From Rhodosporidiobolus odoratus (Eukaryota > Basidiomycota > Microbotryomycetes > Sporidiobolales > Sporidiobolaceae), in NCBI GenBank assembly GCA_034387635.1, contig JAOANU010000016.1, positions 682,001 through 746,000 on the forward strand: 64,000 bases of DNA. The letters are read 5' to 3'. Positions 32,636 through 45,093 of this stretch are shown piece by piece (position 1 is the stretch's first letter; every line of letters begins with the position of its first letter). The notes below the pieces were generated by a model, which saw only the letters and a program-made list of their open reading frames with translations, was not told the origin of the DNA and did no database searches. Made by a program: the position numbers and the translations under genes.

Positions 32636-35624
32636 CTATCGACCTTCAAATTCTCCCTCAGGTCTGCCCGATGCAGCCGCGGGTACATTCGCCGCTGCAG
32701 CCGCTGCAACAAGAGCAGGGTTATCCACGCTGAACACCCTCCGATGACTCGCCCTCCTCTGGCTCGCAGTCTGGCTCGCCCCGAATCGCCGCGCGCTCGA
32801 GTTACTTCGGCTGAGGGTACTCGCGTTGCTCGCGATACTGGCGATCGAAGTGGACGAGGTGGAGGAGACCATACTGGGATGGGGCGATGCGAGTTGAGAG
32901 GCGGGAGAGGCAAGGGAGAAGGCGGGCGAGGCGGGCGACATGGCAGAGGGAGAGTCACAATGGGTCTTGCTTCCGTTCACCGCAGTGGCAGGCGGCGCGA
33001 TGATCGCGGGAGAGGCGGGCACGCTAAGAGACAACCTAGGCGCTGCAGGTCGAGGGCGCGGGTGGATAGCGACTGTCGGCGAGGGAGCTTCCGAGGGCAT
33101 GTGCAGGTCGTGCGGCAGAGTGCCGTTGCGCTGAGGCGGAGCGGGAAGGACGAAGAACGGCTTGTCGCCGTTCATAGCACGAGTATGGTCCTCCTCAGCT
33201 GCGACGACCGTGTCAAGCGATGAATGTCGGTGCGGTGGGCCGATCTCGATGTCCTCGCCGGCACGCACTATATGTACCGAGCGAGAGAGTGCGCCTTGCT
33301 CGGAGGCAGAAAGCGGCGTAGAGGTGACGGAAGAGGCATTTGTCCCGTTGCTGAAGGTGGGGGAGACGAGCGAATGTTGCAGTTCAGGCGTCGCCATCTG
33401 CGAATCGGACATTGAGGCTTCGGACGCAGGTGTGCGAGGACTGCTTAAGGAGAAGGGGTGCTTCGCTGAAACGGTGTCTTGTGAGGTAGGGAAGGAGAAA
33501 GAGCCAAATGCAGAGGTGGACGGTGGCGGAGGAAGGTCGTAGTCGACTGGGTCTGTCGACATCGCTGCTGGGGGAGGACGGCTGGTAGCGGGAGATGCGG
33601 CACTCGTGGAAAAACCGTCCGACGGCGAGAAAGGTTCGGGCGGGTAGTTTGGATAAGCATCGGGATCTTCCTCGCCGAGAACATCGCCTCGTAAGGTGCG
33701 CTCATAGGCAACAAGCTGGAAGACGAGGGAGAGGTTCGGCCCCACCCACTCGCTCTTTTCCTTGACAAACGAATCTACACGCCGGAGGTTTATTAGCGAT
33801 TGCGTGAAAGGCGCAGAAAGGAACAGACTGACAGGTATCGTGCATGCCGGTACAACCCGCCAACTCTGCCGCGTCCCTGCCTTCCTCGAGCGCCTTCGCC
33901 GCTTCTCTCATACAATAAGCGATAACAACCGTCGCACTCCTACTCACTCCGCACTGGCAATGCACGAGAACCCGCTCGTTCCGCTCCCTCGCTTCATCGA
34001 GAAAGTCGAAAGCCGCCTGAAACTTCTTAGCTTCGACCAGATCCGCCTCGTCATGGCCCCACTTCAGCCACAGGTACTCGAGTGCCGGACGGCCGGACCG
34101 GCAATTGCTCGGAATGCGCACTGCACCAGCGGACCGTGTAGAGGTAGATGGAGCGGCAGAGCGGCGAAGTGCTCGAGGCGGCGTGCGACGAGGAACGGGA
34201 GGTGACGAAGACAGACTCCGCTTCATCGCATCGGAAGGTGGTGCGGGAGGAACAGGGCTCGCAGCGGGAATGGAGAGGTTGGGAAGGGCGGGCACAGGAG
34301 GCGGGGGAGAAGGATTGAAGACGGCGTGCAGATTGGGGGTTGAGGCGGTTGGTCGGATGAAAAAAGGTCGGACAGGGCGAGCGGGTATTGGCTCAGCCGT
34401 GGCAGTGAGAGTTGTAATCGCTGCCTGAGTTTTCGTACGGCGATGACTGGGTCGATGTAGAGCGAACGGAGGGGGCTCGTGAAGAGCGGGGTGAGGCGCG
34501 ATAGGTGCAGCGGCGGACCAAGGCGTGTCAATTGGAGGGGCGACGGTATGCGGGTCTTCGTCGCCATCTGCCATCAAAACATCCTCTGACGTATCCTCCT
34601 CCTCCTCAATCGTCTCGTCTACCCAAGGGCAATCCACCTCCTTTGCGACGTTCAGCACAAACCCAATCTTCCAATTACGCAGAACGGCTGCATCCTTCGC
34701 GTTCTGCTCGCTTCCGAGGAAGATGCCAGGGAGGATCTCCCTTGGTCCCAAAGCGTAAGGGAACTCCTCCACTTCAGCGACATCTTCCTCTCCCACCCAT
34801 CGCCGTTCGATCGCGTCCGCTCGAATCAGCTGCACCGCCGATGGCCCCTCGCCACTTCTGCTGCTCTTGCTCCCTCCTCCCGCTCCTACCGCAAGACTAT
34901 CGAGATGCGAAGGCTTCGCTGCTCCTCCAGCAAGGTTAAGTCGGGGAATTGACGTCCGGCGTTTCATTCCCCGCCCACCTCGCATCTGCTCGCGCATCTC
35001 GTCCGCCTGCTGCTTGAGCATCAGACGTCCAATCGTCCGATCGGGGGCTTCGGCTCCTTCTGTCCCAATGAAGGTCGTGAGAGAGACGGGAGAAGGAGGA
35101 AGCGAGCGCGTTTCGGCATCGTGATCGTCGCCAGGGCGGAGGAAAGATGGGGTTGCTGGCGAGAGGAGACCATTCGAGGATGGGTTGCCAGTAGGCACGA
35201 CTAGGGAAAGGCGCTTCTTCCCTAGCTTGGCGGCGCGACGGGCGGCGAGACTGCCTCCATTGGCTGAGGACAGAGGCGGAGGTTGGAACGAAGAGACGGG
35301 AGGAACAGCAGAGGTAGAAGGGATCGGTCGAGGGTAGGGCAAATTCAAGCTGTCAAAGGTGGCAGAATTCGCCAAGGCGGGGGAAGCGGGTTGAATGGTC
35401 AACGCCGGACGAGCTTCGGGTCGCTCGGCAAGGGAAAGCGGCGCTGCCGAATCCGACTGCCTGTCTGGCAGAGGACTGGCAGGTAAAGATCGCTTGACCG
35501 GAGGAGAAGGAAGTCCGACGTCGGTGTGGTCGAGGGGTTGAAGGGGAAGCGACCGAGCAGTGTTGGCGGTAGGCAAGGCGTCTAGTGCTACCCGCAGTGA
35601 CGGACCGAGTCCATTGAAAGGCAT
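32636..35624 (-). CDS. Dual-specificity protein phosphatase (MAPK-phosphatase-like)
   Basis: Tyr/Thr phosphatase resembling fungal Msg5/Pmp1-type MAPK phosphatases. Start ATG 35624 (MPFNGLGPSLRVAL). A long Ser/Pro-rich N-terminal region precedes the DSP domain: FPYALGPREILPGIFLGSEQNAKDAAVLRNW (about 34730), IGFVLNVAKEVDCPW, then after an insert of about 190 low-complexity residues, LEYLWLKWGHDEADL and the P-loop VLVHCQCGVSRSATVVIAYC (about 33960; Cys nucleophile and Arg of HCxxGxxR, with the general-acid Asp in KWGHDE). Intron 33777-33832 joins HDT-Y-SFVKEKSEWVGPNLSLVFQLVAYE. The C-terminal 330 residues are Ser/Ala/Pro-rich. The large insert inside the catalytic domain is unusual and probably loops out. 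Confidence 0.87.
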
Positions 35625-36405
35625 CCTGGGTAGGTCGACTGCCTCGGAGAGGTGAAGTAAGGACGGCGGACGAAGTCGCAGCTGCAGAGCTGTTCGAGAC
35701 AAAGAACGCGGGGGCGACCGCGTCGGTGATTAGAGTTGGTGGCTACGGTGTAGACAGGAGGGACAACGCATACGTGTGCACTATTGGCGGTCCAGTGACT
35801 TGCCGAGGTTGGCGAGTTTGGATGTGGAGAATGGCACACGACGAGAAGAGATGGACGTGCTGCCTTAGTGGTGACTATACTGGTAAAGCGGAGTGTAAGA
35901 ACGATTTCGGTGATGGTACAGTATATCTGGATCGAGCTGGTTGAGGCGAGCGAGGGAGAAAGAGGAACGAGAATGGAGAATGGAAAATGTAGACCGGGAA
36001 GTCGCAACGAAACGCGCACTACTGGCACAGCGAGTAACGAACCTGGGCTATGATTCAGGGTACAACCACCGGCAACACTCCACTGACACGAGTTGTGGTT
36101 TGATGAGCAAAGCAAAGCAGAGAAAAAGGAAGATAATTGAACACAGGAGAAAACCGATATGGGCGGTGCGCGAGTGCACCACGAGGTTCATAGCCAAGCG
36201 CAAGCTAGTCGCGAGCTGACCGTTGCGAGTTCATTCACCTCAGCCTGCAAGTAGCGAAAGAAAGATAGCCCGAGACGAATTCTGCGACGAGCTGGCGAGT
36301 GAGGGAGCCTTTTCTGCAAGCTGTAAGTGACAGCTTCGAGCGCCAGTCGCCCGTGAGTCGCGCGATACCGGTGGTAGGAGAACACAAGAACTGCCGAGCC
36401 CGCCG
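35625..36405. other. Phosphatase promoter and SWI1 3' flank
   Basis: About 780 bp. It is AT-richer than the coding neighbours in parts (35860-36140). Short open frames on both strands show no domain. It should hold the phosphatase promoter. Confidence 0.4.
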
Positions 36406-39400
36406 CTAGACCGTCGTCTGTTCCTCCCGCCCGAGTCCTTCTTCGCCGGCTCCCCTCCTCCTTTTCCTCCCCTTCGTCGCGTCCGCCAGTTCCACCAATC
36501 CACCAAAAACGGTCGCCAAGCTACCCTGCGCAAGAAGCTCCCAAAAGATCCTCGAGTCTCCCGCAAGAAGCGGCGGACTATCCCCTGCTCCTCCGCTGCT
36601 TACGCCAGGAGGAGCTGGCGGCCGCGCCGGAAGGCCTCCTCGAGCGTCGTCGTCCGAGTCCGAGTCGCCGCCCATTCCAGCACCCGACATATCGAGCCCC
36701 CACCACGGAGTCTCGGAGGCCTCTGCGGCGGAAGCGGATGACGAAGCCGACGCGCCGCCGAGGTTGTTGAGAAGTTGGAGGATGCCGATGCAGCGCTGGG
36801 CCAGACCGACGAAGAGGTCATCGGCCCTGACCTTCTGCGGTGTCCCTGCTAGTCGACGGATGACTCGCAGCAGGGCTTTAGCGAACTTGGGCTCGTCACA
36901 AATTCGTCGCTTGACGTCTTGCGAAGCGAGAAAGGCGAGGTTGTAGAGGGAGAGGACAATGTGGTAGACATAGATAAGAACGGGCTCGAAGGCGCAGAGC
37001 TGAAAGTCGTCCTCCGAAATGGGGAGAATGTAGACGAGGGAGGAGAACAGGACGAAGAGAGTCTCCGGCGGTAGAAGGCGGGCGATGCACGTGCGGTTGT
37101 CATCGAGGAGGGTGACGCGAGAGATCGTGGATAGGGCTAGATCGAGGTAAGGCGGGATGAGAAGAGCGGCGGGTTGAGAGAGGCGGGAAGCGGAGGGCGG
37201 ATCGGAGGAAAGGTCGAAATGCAGAGGGTCGCGATGGTGAGAGTCTCGGAGAAAGAAAAGGAGAAGCCCAAGGATTTCTTCCTGTGTCTCCCTAGGACGC
37301 TCGGCTAACCGGATGTCCAACGCGAAAGTGTTGAGCGTTTCGAGGACGTCCTTTTTGATGGCCAGCGAATCAGCGGGCGAAATGCGGAGGGAGCACGTCG
37401 CCGTCGAGTGGTGCTCTTGCTCGAGCGGCAAGCTAGACACGCGGGCCAGGATCTCGACGAAGCGCGGATCTCTGCCGAAGAACCGCGCATTGTCTGGCGA
37501 ACGGGCGAAGGTCCGAAGAAGGTTCAGGATAGAGAGGATTGTTTCGGCGGGACGGACGGACGCAAAACCCTCGCGAGCGGCCGACGACGAAGAAGAAAGT
37601 TTGCCTGCCTGGTCGCAAACGAGTCGCACCATGTCCCGATAACTCTGCGGCGGGTCGAAGGGCGCTTGTTCCGACGGATTTGCGGATGCAGACAATGGCA
37701 AATCCCCGTCCTCGTCGCCCGCTCCGAAAGCTGTTTCTTCTAGCAGATCGAGTAGTTCCTCCAACAGGTCACCGCACCTACTGAGGGGAAAGGGAATGCC
37801 GTCGTCTCCCGGTTGGGTTGACATCGATTGCGAGATGAGGGCGAGGGCGTTGATTGAGTAGGCAATCTCGGAAGGAAGACGGCTTCGTAGAGACATGATG
37901 AGGCCGTGGATGTCGACCGTACCTGTGACAACGAGCGCTTGTCAGACTCGTTTCACAGGGTAGAAATGGCAAGGACAGCCTACCGAGGTCGTGCATAGTC
38001 CGTTTTCGCCTGTCCTTCTCGGCTCTCATCGTTGTCTGCTCGATAAGCCCGAGGTCGTACCCCCCATATGTCTCAACCGGTCGCGTGAACGGTGTATACT
38101 CGATCTTCCGTCGTTTTCGTCGTGGTGGTATGGACGGTTCCGTGGGTACGGACGTTGTCGAGGCTTCGATTGGCGAGGGGACGGCGGATCCATCGGGCAG
38201 GGAGGTCGGCAAGGTTCTCGGCGTCACGCTGGAAGGGCGAACAGAAGAGGCGTGGGGCAAGTCTGGTTCGGCTATGTGAGCGTGCGGCCGGTCAGCTCGA
38301 TTAGAACAGCCTAGACTCGTGAGCGAGACGGACCTTTGATCGGTATGAACGCTTCATCAACGGCTTTGCCTTTTCCCCGCCCGCTTTCCATCGTCTTTTG
38401 AGCGTATATCGGGTCCATTGCCCCGCTGAGCTGCGGCTCAGGAGGTAGGGTTGGATCTCGCTGTGCCGTTGTGGGCCTAGTCGACGAGCTTGCGAATGGC
38501 GAAGGCGAGTTGGTGGGACAGAGCGGCTGCGTAGCTGACAGAGAACGTTGCGTTGCGGAAGGAGCTGGTGTACTTGTCGAAGGAAGGGGAGCTGGGGAAG
38601 GAGCAAGGGCAGGTGCGGTGGGCGCGATACCGTGCGGCACGGCGGTGCCGGGAGGGGAAGTTCCACTCCCACCATTGCTTCGTGCAGCAGTGGCCTGAGA
38701 TTGCCGGAGCTCGAGCCAGTAGTACTCGAATGGCAGGAGTACTTGCTGGTAGGCCTGCAGACAGCCTGATGTGAGCTGCTAGAAGGGAAGTAAGCGGTTT
38801 CGAGGTAGGACGCGCCTGTTGCAGAGCCTGTATCCGGTCGGGGGGATGTTGATTTGGCGTTACAGCGTGGTAGCCAATCTGACTTGCGACGACGCCCCAC
38901 AAACCTCGCGAAGTGATCTGTGAAGATAAGGTGTGAGTTCTGCAGCTTTCGCCACGACATACGAAGTACATGCCACGTACCGACTCGCAACCTCCTCCCT
39001 TCATCACCGTTGTGAACAACCTCGGCAAGTCGAGCAGCGCTCCTTCCACGCTCGGCACTGACGGACATGCTCGCCCCCTTTTCGCGTAGAACTCGGTCAG
39101 GATGGTCTGAAAGCCCTGCGCGCTCAACGGAGCGTGTGGGCGACCACCGTTCGAGGCGGATTGCAGGACGCTGCCTGCAACGGCCGCCTTGCTCGGGGTA
39201 GAAGTGTTCGAGGCCGGAGAACCAGGCAATCCCAACCCAAGCTGAGCTTGTTGCGCCGCTCGGTTCCGGAACATGATCTCCTTCATGGCCGCTTGTTGCT
39301 GTGGAGTCAACAAAGCGTACCGTTCGGGCGTCATGCCCTGCGTTTGCACACCACGCAGAAGGGCGTACAGATCCTGCATAGTCGGTTGTGCGGCAGGACG

Positions 39401-40009
39401 AGAGGTTGGATATGCGGCAGAGGAAGAAGAGGGGACAGGCTGAGAGGGAGCTCGGGCGGGAGTCTGCGTAGGGGGTGGCGCGGGGGAGTATTGTGGGGTA
39501 TAAAAGGGCTGCGCTGTCGCCGTAGAGGGCTGTTGCGGATGTTGGGGAGCGGCTGATGGAGGGCGAACGGAAGAAGGGATTGGCGAGCCTTGCGACAGCG
39601 CGGCCTGGTGCGCGAGCTGCTGCTGCAGTAAGCCGGAAGTCGAAGGATACGAGTACTGTTGAGGTGTTGCTCCGTTCGTGCCCAGAACGGCCGAGGAGGC
39701 GAAGGATGTATTCCCTCCTTGCGCTGCCGGCCATTGCTGCCCTGCTCCGCCCGCCGACGCTCCATACACTCGCGGGGTACCGTTTGATAGACCTCCATGC
39801 TGCTGCTGCTGTTGCTGCTGTTGCTGCTGTTGCTGCTGTTGCTGCTGTTGCTGCTGATGCATGCCCGCATACGCGCCGTTAGGGTAAGCAGGCTCTGAGG
39901 TCTGTTGATATTGGTTTGAAGGATAGGTGGGGTGCTGAGAGGAAGAACGCTGCTGAGGCGTATTGGTCTGCGCGCCGTGCTGGGCCGGGTCGTAGGGTCG
40001 CTGATACAT
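36406..40009 (-). CDS. SWI1: ARID-domain SWI/SNF chromatin-remodelling subunit (Swi1/BAF250-like)
   Basis: Nuclear subunit of the SWI/SNF remodeller. Start ATG 40009 (MYQRPYDPAQHG). Gln/Pro-rich N-terminus with a 19-Gln run. The ARID DNA-binding domain reads GFQTILTEFYAKRGRACPSVPSVEGALLDLPRLFTTVMKGGG, then across an intron SRGLWGVVASQIGY, and ...AYQQVLLPFEYYW (38700-39110). After a Pro/Ser-rich linker comes the BAF250_C-like helical region: RKRRKIEYTPFTRPVETYGGYDLGLIEQ, HGLIMSLRSRLPSEIAYSINALALIS and further helices to about 36740 (FQLCAFEPVLIYVYHIVLSLYNLAFLAS). The ARID plus this C-terminal repeat region identifies Swi1/ARID1. The stop is at 36406. Confidence 0.85.
39800..39856 (-). repeat. 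CAG/CAA trinucleotide tract (19 Gln) in SWI1
   Basis: 57 nt of CTG with interspersed TTG on the plus strand, encoding 19 consecutive Gln flanked by His on each side. The CAG units are broken by CAA every third codon or so, a pattern that tends to limit slippage. Confidence 0.95.
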
Positions 40010-40185
40010 GGCTGAGCGGCGCAACGATGCTTCCCACCGGTAGATAGACGAGATTCTGATACCATCAAGAGGTCAGCATGTTTGTTTGGTAGAGGAAGGA
40101 GGGGAAGAAAAAGGCATACAGACGTGCTTAGCTACTGCCCGATGTCATCAAAACTTTGTCCAGCCCGTTCCTGTTGATTCCGCAG

Positions 40186-40758
40186 GATTCCGCCTCGCTA
40201 CGAGCGAGAAATCCGGACCGATTGAATGAAGAGCTCCTGACGCGCAAGGGTACGCCGAGAACGGCAGCGGTAGACGCTGCACACGATAGGGGCGTGAAGT
40301 ACGCGGAGATCGCGCTGGAAACAGTAGCAGCGCTTGGAAAGCGCAAGGAGACACCGGCTGGCGGAGGGATAAGAGGACTCAAGATATCATTGAAAGGCGG
40401 CGCAGACAGCTTCAGCATCTTTCGCTGGTCCTTGAGATGACAGCAATCAGAAGAGCGAGTGTAAAGCAAAGCCTCTGAGCTCTGTCCGTCCTAACGTGCC
40501 GTGTTGCCGAGCGTTGAACGCCTTGCCCCCCGCAAAATTGCAACCCGCGGCGACGTCGATTTCCAATTCTACATCCGGCGCGTGCAGATCCGCGCCCAGT
40601 CGCTTCCGGCATTATCAGATAGGCCGAGTAGCTTGCTGCAAGATCGGGACACATGCCGAGTCCTTTTCTGCATGGACGTCTCTCGGTGGCTTGAAACCGT
40701 CCCCGACCGGCGTTACAATGAATTGCGACCTCTTTTACGACCAGCGGCGATAGGATAG
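40186..40758 (+). CDS. Small uncharacterised protein (5' end unresolved)
   Basis: Candidate two-exon gene fitted between divergent SWI1 and the next convergent gene: 40186-40427 and 40512-40758, intron 40428-40511 with CTAAC at 40491. Joined length is a whole number of codons (162 residues plus stop). Segments such as NEELLTRKGTPRTAAVDAAHDRGVKYAEIALETVAAL and GDVDFQFYIRRVQIRAQSLP look like folded protein with plausible codon use. The start codon would be in a short exon ending before CGCAG at 40185. The donor GTCCTT is weak. No family recognised, and the opposite-strand frame 40128-40469 is the main alternative. Confidence 0.4.
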
Positions 40759-40800
40759 ATTCGGAGAGTATACAGAGTAAGGTGTAGGAGACCGTTGAAG

Positions 40801-42846
40801 TCATGTCGGCCCTTCACTCGATTGCTCCAGCACACTCTGTTTCGCTCGATAGTCGGCCCATCTCTGCTTGCCCTCCTGCAGCAGCTCTTCTTTCCGCTCT
40901 TCCGACATAGGCGCAGATGGATCCGCCTGCAACGTGCGGGGGAGCTGCTGGACTGGCCCTTCGGTCCCTCCTTGGCCTTCTTCTCCGCCTCCTCTTGTAG
41001 TCTCGTTGCCCTTGTCGCCCTGTAGATGCGCTGCAAGCAGCCACGCCGCTGGTCCCGTGCCCGTCGGAAGCCCAGCTTCGGCGAGCAACGTCCGGCAGTC
41101 TCTCGCTAGTCGTCGTGGCCACCAGTCCGGGCTCGCTGAAACCGCCGCGTTCGGTACTTGGAGACTCTGCAGGAGAGTTTTGGTCGAGGCGCTAGGACGG
41201 GCGAGTGGACCGTATGTACCAGCGGCTAGGCATCGCTGAGCATCCGGAACGAGCTCCAGCAGCTCTCGAATGAGAAACCGTACTTCGTCGACGAGGCTCT
41301 GGTGCGATCGGGAGGTGAGGGCGGACGCGAACGATGACTGAGAGCCTGGAGACGGAGCGAGTGCATCTGTGTGGGGCGATAAGGCAGTGGGCGGGACGGA
41401 AGAATGGAGAATGGAAGACGTGGTCGAATCGTGAGAAGCGCGAGCGGCGGCAGGTGCAGAGAATGAGGTGATACAGTTCTCAAGTGCATCAATGAGTTCG
41501 AGCAGCAGTTGAACATCGGTGCTGGTTCCTGCGGTAGATATTGAACGGGCGAGGCGTTTTCGCAGAGGTCCAAGGTGGTTGATCGAAGTTGGGGACGCGA
41601 GAGGCGGATCTGGGGTGCGAGTCGATGGCGCAGGAAAGGAATAGCTCGAGAGTGAAGACTGGTAGGTAGCGGCGGGACGAGCAATCGGTTGCTGGATGTA
41701 GCTCTGCTCAACGAAAGCCGGCCACATATCTTGCGAATCTTTGGTCTGCAGTGTGAGGGTTTAGACACCATGATCGCTGATATATACGAAGGGAAAAGAA
41801 GCCTGCATACCTTCTCTCGCTTGATCTGCCCCGTTGCTCCCGTCCGCTCGATTTCTCGCGCCCAGCCTCCCCACCGATTCAGTCCTCCCTCACCTTGATC
41901 GCTACTACCGGCCGTCGATCTCGTCCGCTGTCGCGGTCGAGGAGGATATGAGCGCACCGAGCTCGTGTCCGAGCCCCCAAGAGATTGAGCGTATGTGCTT
42001 CCGCCCCCAGCAAAAGGAGAAACCGCGAGGCTTTGGGTGCGATGTCTCGCCCATCCCGGCCCTTCTCCCTCACGGCTCGAGGGGCGTGACCGTGCACCCA
42101 CGGAGCTGGTACCGCCGTAGCTGTCCCGGGTATGTTGAGTTGCGAGCAAGGGGAAGCTCGCGTTACTAGCGTCGCCGGCAACGTCCATCGTGTAGCCTCC
42201 GAACGACGAGATCGAGTGCCGACTCGCGCTTAGACTTGAAGATCCGCCATGTCGACCAGGGAAAGAAGAGTCGAGAGGTGAGGAAAATGCCGAAGTGGAA
42301 GAAATGGCGGAACCCCGGCGGAAGAATGGGTTTTCTCCGGGTGAAAGAGGAGCGATGGACTCAACGTCGCTGCTGGAACCCTGTTTGTAGAGGTATCAGT
42401 CTCAATGGACAGCGCGGGAAAGACGATAGGCATCAGACCCACACCCCAGGCTCTCCTCAGCGGATCTGAAAAAGGACCTTCTTCCGCTCGAGGCGTCATC
42501 TCGAGCCTTTTGAGGTTGGGCCCGCTCCGAAAGTTGCTCTTACTGTTCTGCCGCGTGTCTCGCTCCCAGCTTTCCGCTCGCTCAGGCGGCTTGGACGGTA
42601 GAGAAGCGCTTCCGGCGCTTTTCGGCGACGGACGTCGAGGACGACTCGACGACAGGGAAGTGTGCGAGGGACTTCCGTACGGAATAGTAGAAGCGAACGA
42701 ACTGGCTGTAGGGGGAAAGCTGCAAGGGTTGACAGCCGATCAGCATCGTGGCCGGGACTATGGCAGAGGAGGACGTACTCGGCTCTCTGGCTGTTCACCC
42801 TCGCTGAGGGTGCGAATATCCGCTTAGCAGGCGCCCTTTCTGCCAT
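40801..42846 (-). CDS. Uncharacterised Ser-rich protein with helical C-terminal domain
   Basis: Start ATG 42846 (MAERAPAKRIFAP). Exon 1 splices at a GTACGT near 42776, then a Ser/Pro/Arg-rich region (SRPRRPSPKSAG, NSKSNFRSGPNLKRLEMTPR) runs through several short introns to about 41830. The C-terminal part from about 41590 is more ordered: NHLGPLRKRLARSISTAGTSTDVQLLLELIDALENCITSF, DEVRFLIRELLELVPDAQRCLAAGTYGPLA, WWPRRLARDCRTLLAEAG and a terminal Glu/Lys-rich helix ending at 40801. I do not recognise the family. It is probably cytosolic, with no membrane segment. Confidence 0.6.
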
Positions 42847-43261
42847 CAAAGTGCTCCTAGCAGCCAGGCGGTCGCAAGAGAACTTCCTTACGCTGGATCA
42901 CGGCTTCGAGATCGAGTTGAGCGAGACGGCGAGACAGCCGGTGTCGGCCAGGCGCGAGGCGTGGGGTCGCGGAATCGAGAGGGAGCCGGCGACGATGTCT
43001 GAAGAGCGTAAAAGCGAGAAGTACAAGTGTGAACGAGGTTTTCGAGCAAGGTCGGAGCGAGTACGAATCTCGGCCAGCGAGACTGGCGGCCTTCTAGAAA
43101 CGGCAACAAGAACAGATGTATATTGCAATACTGGCGAGTCTAGCACAAAGCAGGTATATGCCGAGGTATTGATGCGCAGATAGGGTAAAAGCGACAGCGC
43201 GTCGGGCCAAAATTCGATTTCCACTTCTTGAAGATCATCCTCGTCCTCGTCCGCTGACAGC
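42847..43261. other. Intergenic, same-strand gene pair
   Basis: About 415 bp between the carrier stop and the start of the Ser-rich gene. Minus-strand frames reading through 42898-43260 lie beyond the carrier's TAA and show no domain. Taken as carrier 3' UTR plus promoter. Confidence 0.45.
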
Positions 43262-45093
43262 TTATCCAGTCGAGTCTCGGGTTTCGAGGTAGTCGTCCAG
43301 CATGTCCTTCGTTGCCTCGTACACGGCAAATGACGTGGCCATCGACGGGGCGCACTTGAGGAGATTGGGCTGCATGGGCAGCAAAGCACAGGTTAGACTG
43401 GATTGGCTGGAACAAAGAAGAGGGAGACGAACCCAAATCCCTTTGTATAGCCCACGCAGACCTTCTTTCCGTAAGATAGTCAAGACAGCTGGTGCGAGAT
43501 GAAGCGTGAGCGGGAAAGTCGGCAGCCTCCCAGAGTGATAGGAACGCACCATCCCACGCTCCCCCATATTCGTACCCTAGAGCCTGACTCTTCATCCCGA
43601 CCATTTGGAATCGCCGTCGGAGCAAGTCCATGGGGTAAGTGGCCTGAATACGAGGAGGTTAGTGCGTGACGAATAGCAAAGACTAGAATGCTCGCGAACC
43701 GTCTGGGATATGGCACCAGCAACGCCTCCGCATATCAGTTTGCCCATTGTGCCAGGTTGTCGAGTAGGGTCGCCACCGGTGAGTTGCAGCTTGAGAAGCT
43801 CATATGATGCGAAGTTGAAGGCGACGTAGGGTGCGACGCCTGCGAGCGCAAACAAGTCCAGGTTAAGCAAAGCGCCGAGAGCGGGTAGCGAGTATGCAGG
43901 TAAGGCGGAATGCGAGGGGGCGGACGAAGTGACACTCACCTGCACACGTCGGTACTAGGCCTCGGTACAAAGCCTTCACACCTCCTTCTTCTCGCATAAC
44001 CCGCCTGGGTTGGAGTGGATCGTCAGCTCCAACCTGAGCTCACACGAAAGAGTACGTACAAGGTCATCCGCACGATACCCGTCGACTTGCCATTTCTTCG
44101 TCTTTCCTCCATGCCCAGAGATGCCGATTCAATGGATAATCGGGCGCGAACGAGGTCGAGGGCTACACATGCAAAGAACACGGTCAGTTCATGTCTCTGC
44201 TCGAGAGAAGGCCAGAAAGGAAAGGGTGGGCTAGGTCGAGGACGCGGGTCGACAAGGACGTACGATATGTAGACACGACACTTGCTATACCCGCAAGAGA
44301 ACCGGCCAATAGCCGTCGTGGCGTGTCGATGGAGCCGTCTATCGACTTGAGCGCGTTCTTGCAGAGCTCGTAGGTTGAGAACTACGAGACGGTCCAGTGA
44401 AAATCAGTAGTAGGGACAGAACGCAGTCAGGGAAAGAACGCGGACCTGGACTGCGGAATAAGGCGCTATCCTAAGAACGTTGATCCCGTTGCCCTTCATG
44501 TAGCCCTGGCAAACAGTGAGTCAGAACGTGGGATTAGCCACCAGGTTTTTAATCTGTAACGAGAGGGGAGGACGAAAAGAGCCCACAGTCAGTCCTTCTT
44601 CCTGCCACATCTTGACAAGTCCATGCCACACTCCTCTGTACTGCGCCGAAGAGCCTTGAACTGAGAAGGAAGAGGGGTAGCTGATCAGTCGCAAAACTCG
44701 GGAAGAAAAGGCCAGGCAGAAGCAGCACGACAGCGGCTCTTGACGGCTTTGCCGATCCTAGGTCGTAACGCACTTTGCAGAATAATCTTCAACCTCTCCA
44801 GCGGTGACACGACCGTCCTCGAAGCAGCTCCAGCCGCGGCACCCGCTGCAGGAGAAAGTGAAAAAGGGATCAATCAACTCGAGAGCAAACACAGACTGAG
44901 GGTGGGGCGTACCGAAGAAAGCGCTGGCCGGGGGCAAAGGGATCAAAGGCAGAGGGTTATTCCGCTGCCAGCTGAGTACCCAAGACGGGGAGGCCGGTGG
45001 ACGAGATGCGGGCGTAGGCGGTGCAACAGCTGATGGGACGGCAGAGAGTGTCTTGACGTCTGGCATTGCTTCCGCTGGTGTCCCGGACTTCAT
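43262..45093 (-). CDS. Mitochondrial carrier (SLC25) family protein, YPR011C-like
   Basis: Inner-membrane transporter with three carrier repeats. Signature motifs: SPLERLKIILQ (about 44790, after AAGAAAGAASRTVV), YPLDLVRARLS (after about 44270) and YPMDLLRRRFQMVGMKSQALGYEY (about 43600). The matrix-side helices carry GGVKALYRGLVPTCAGVAPYVAFNFASYE and LRGLYKGIWPNLLKCAPSMATSFAVYE. The third repeat RRRFQ...LG(Y/F)xY resembles the yeast APS/PAPS carrier YPR011C, but related CoA or nucleotide carriers are not excluded. Start ATG 45093 (MKSGTPAEAMPDVK); a second in-frame Met lies nine codons on. Stop 43262-43264. Confidence 0.85.

Noticed and set aside
40128..40469. Minus-strand 113-codon frame, possibly a small mitochondrial protein
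   Set aside because: Reads plausibly, but the plus-strand model continues in frame across an intron with a branch point. Kept only as the alternative.
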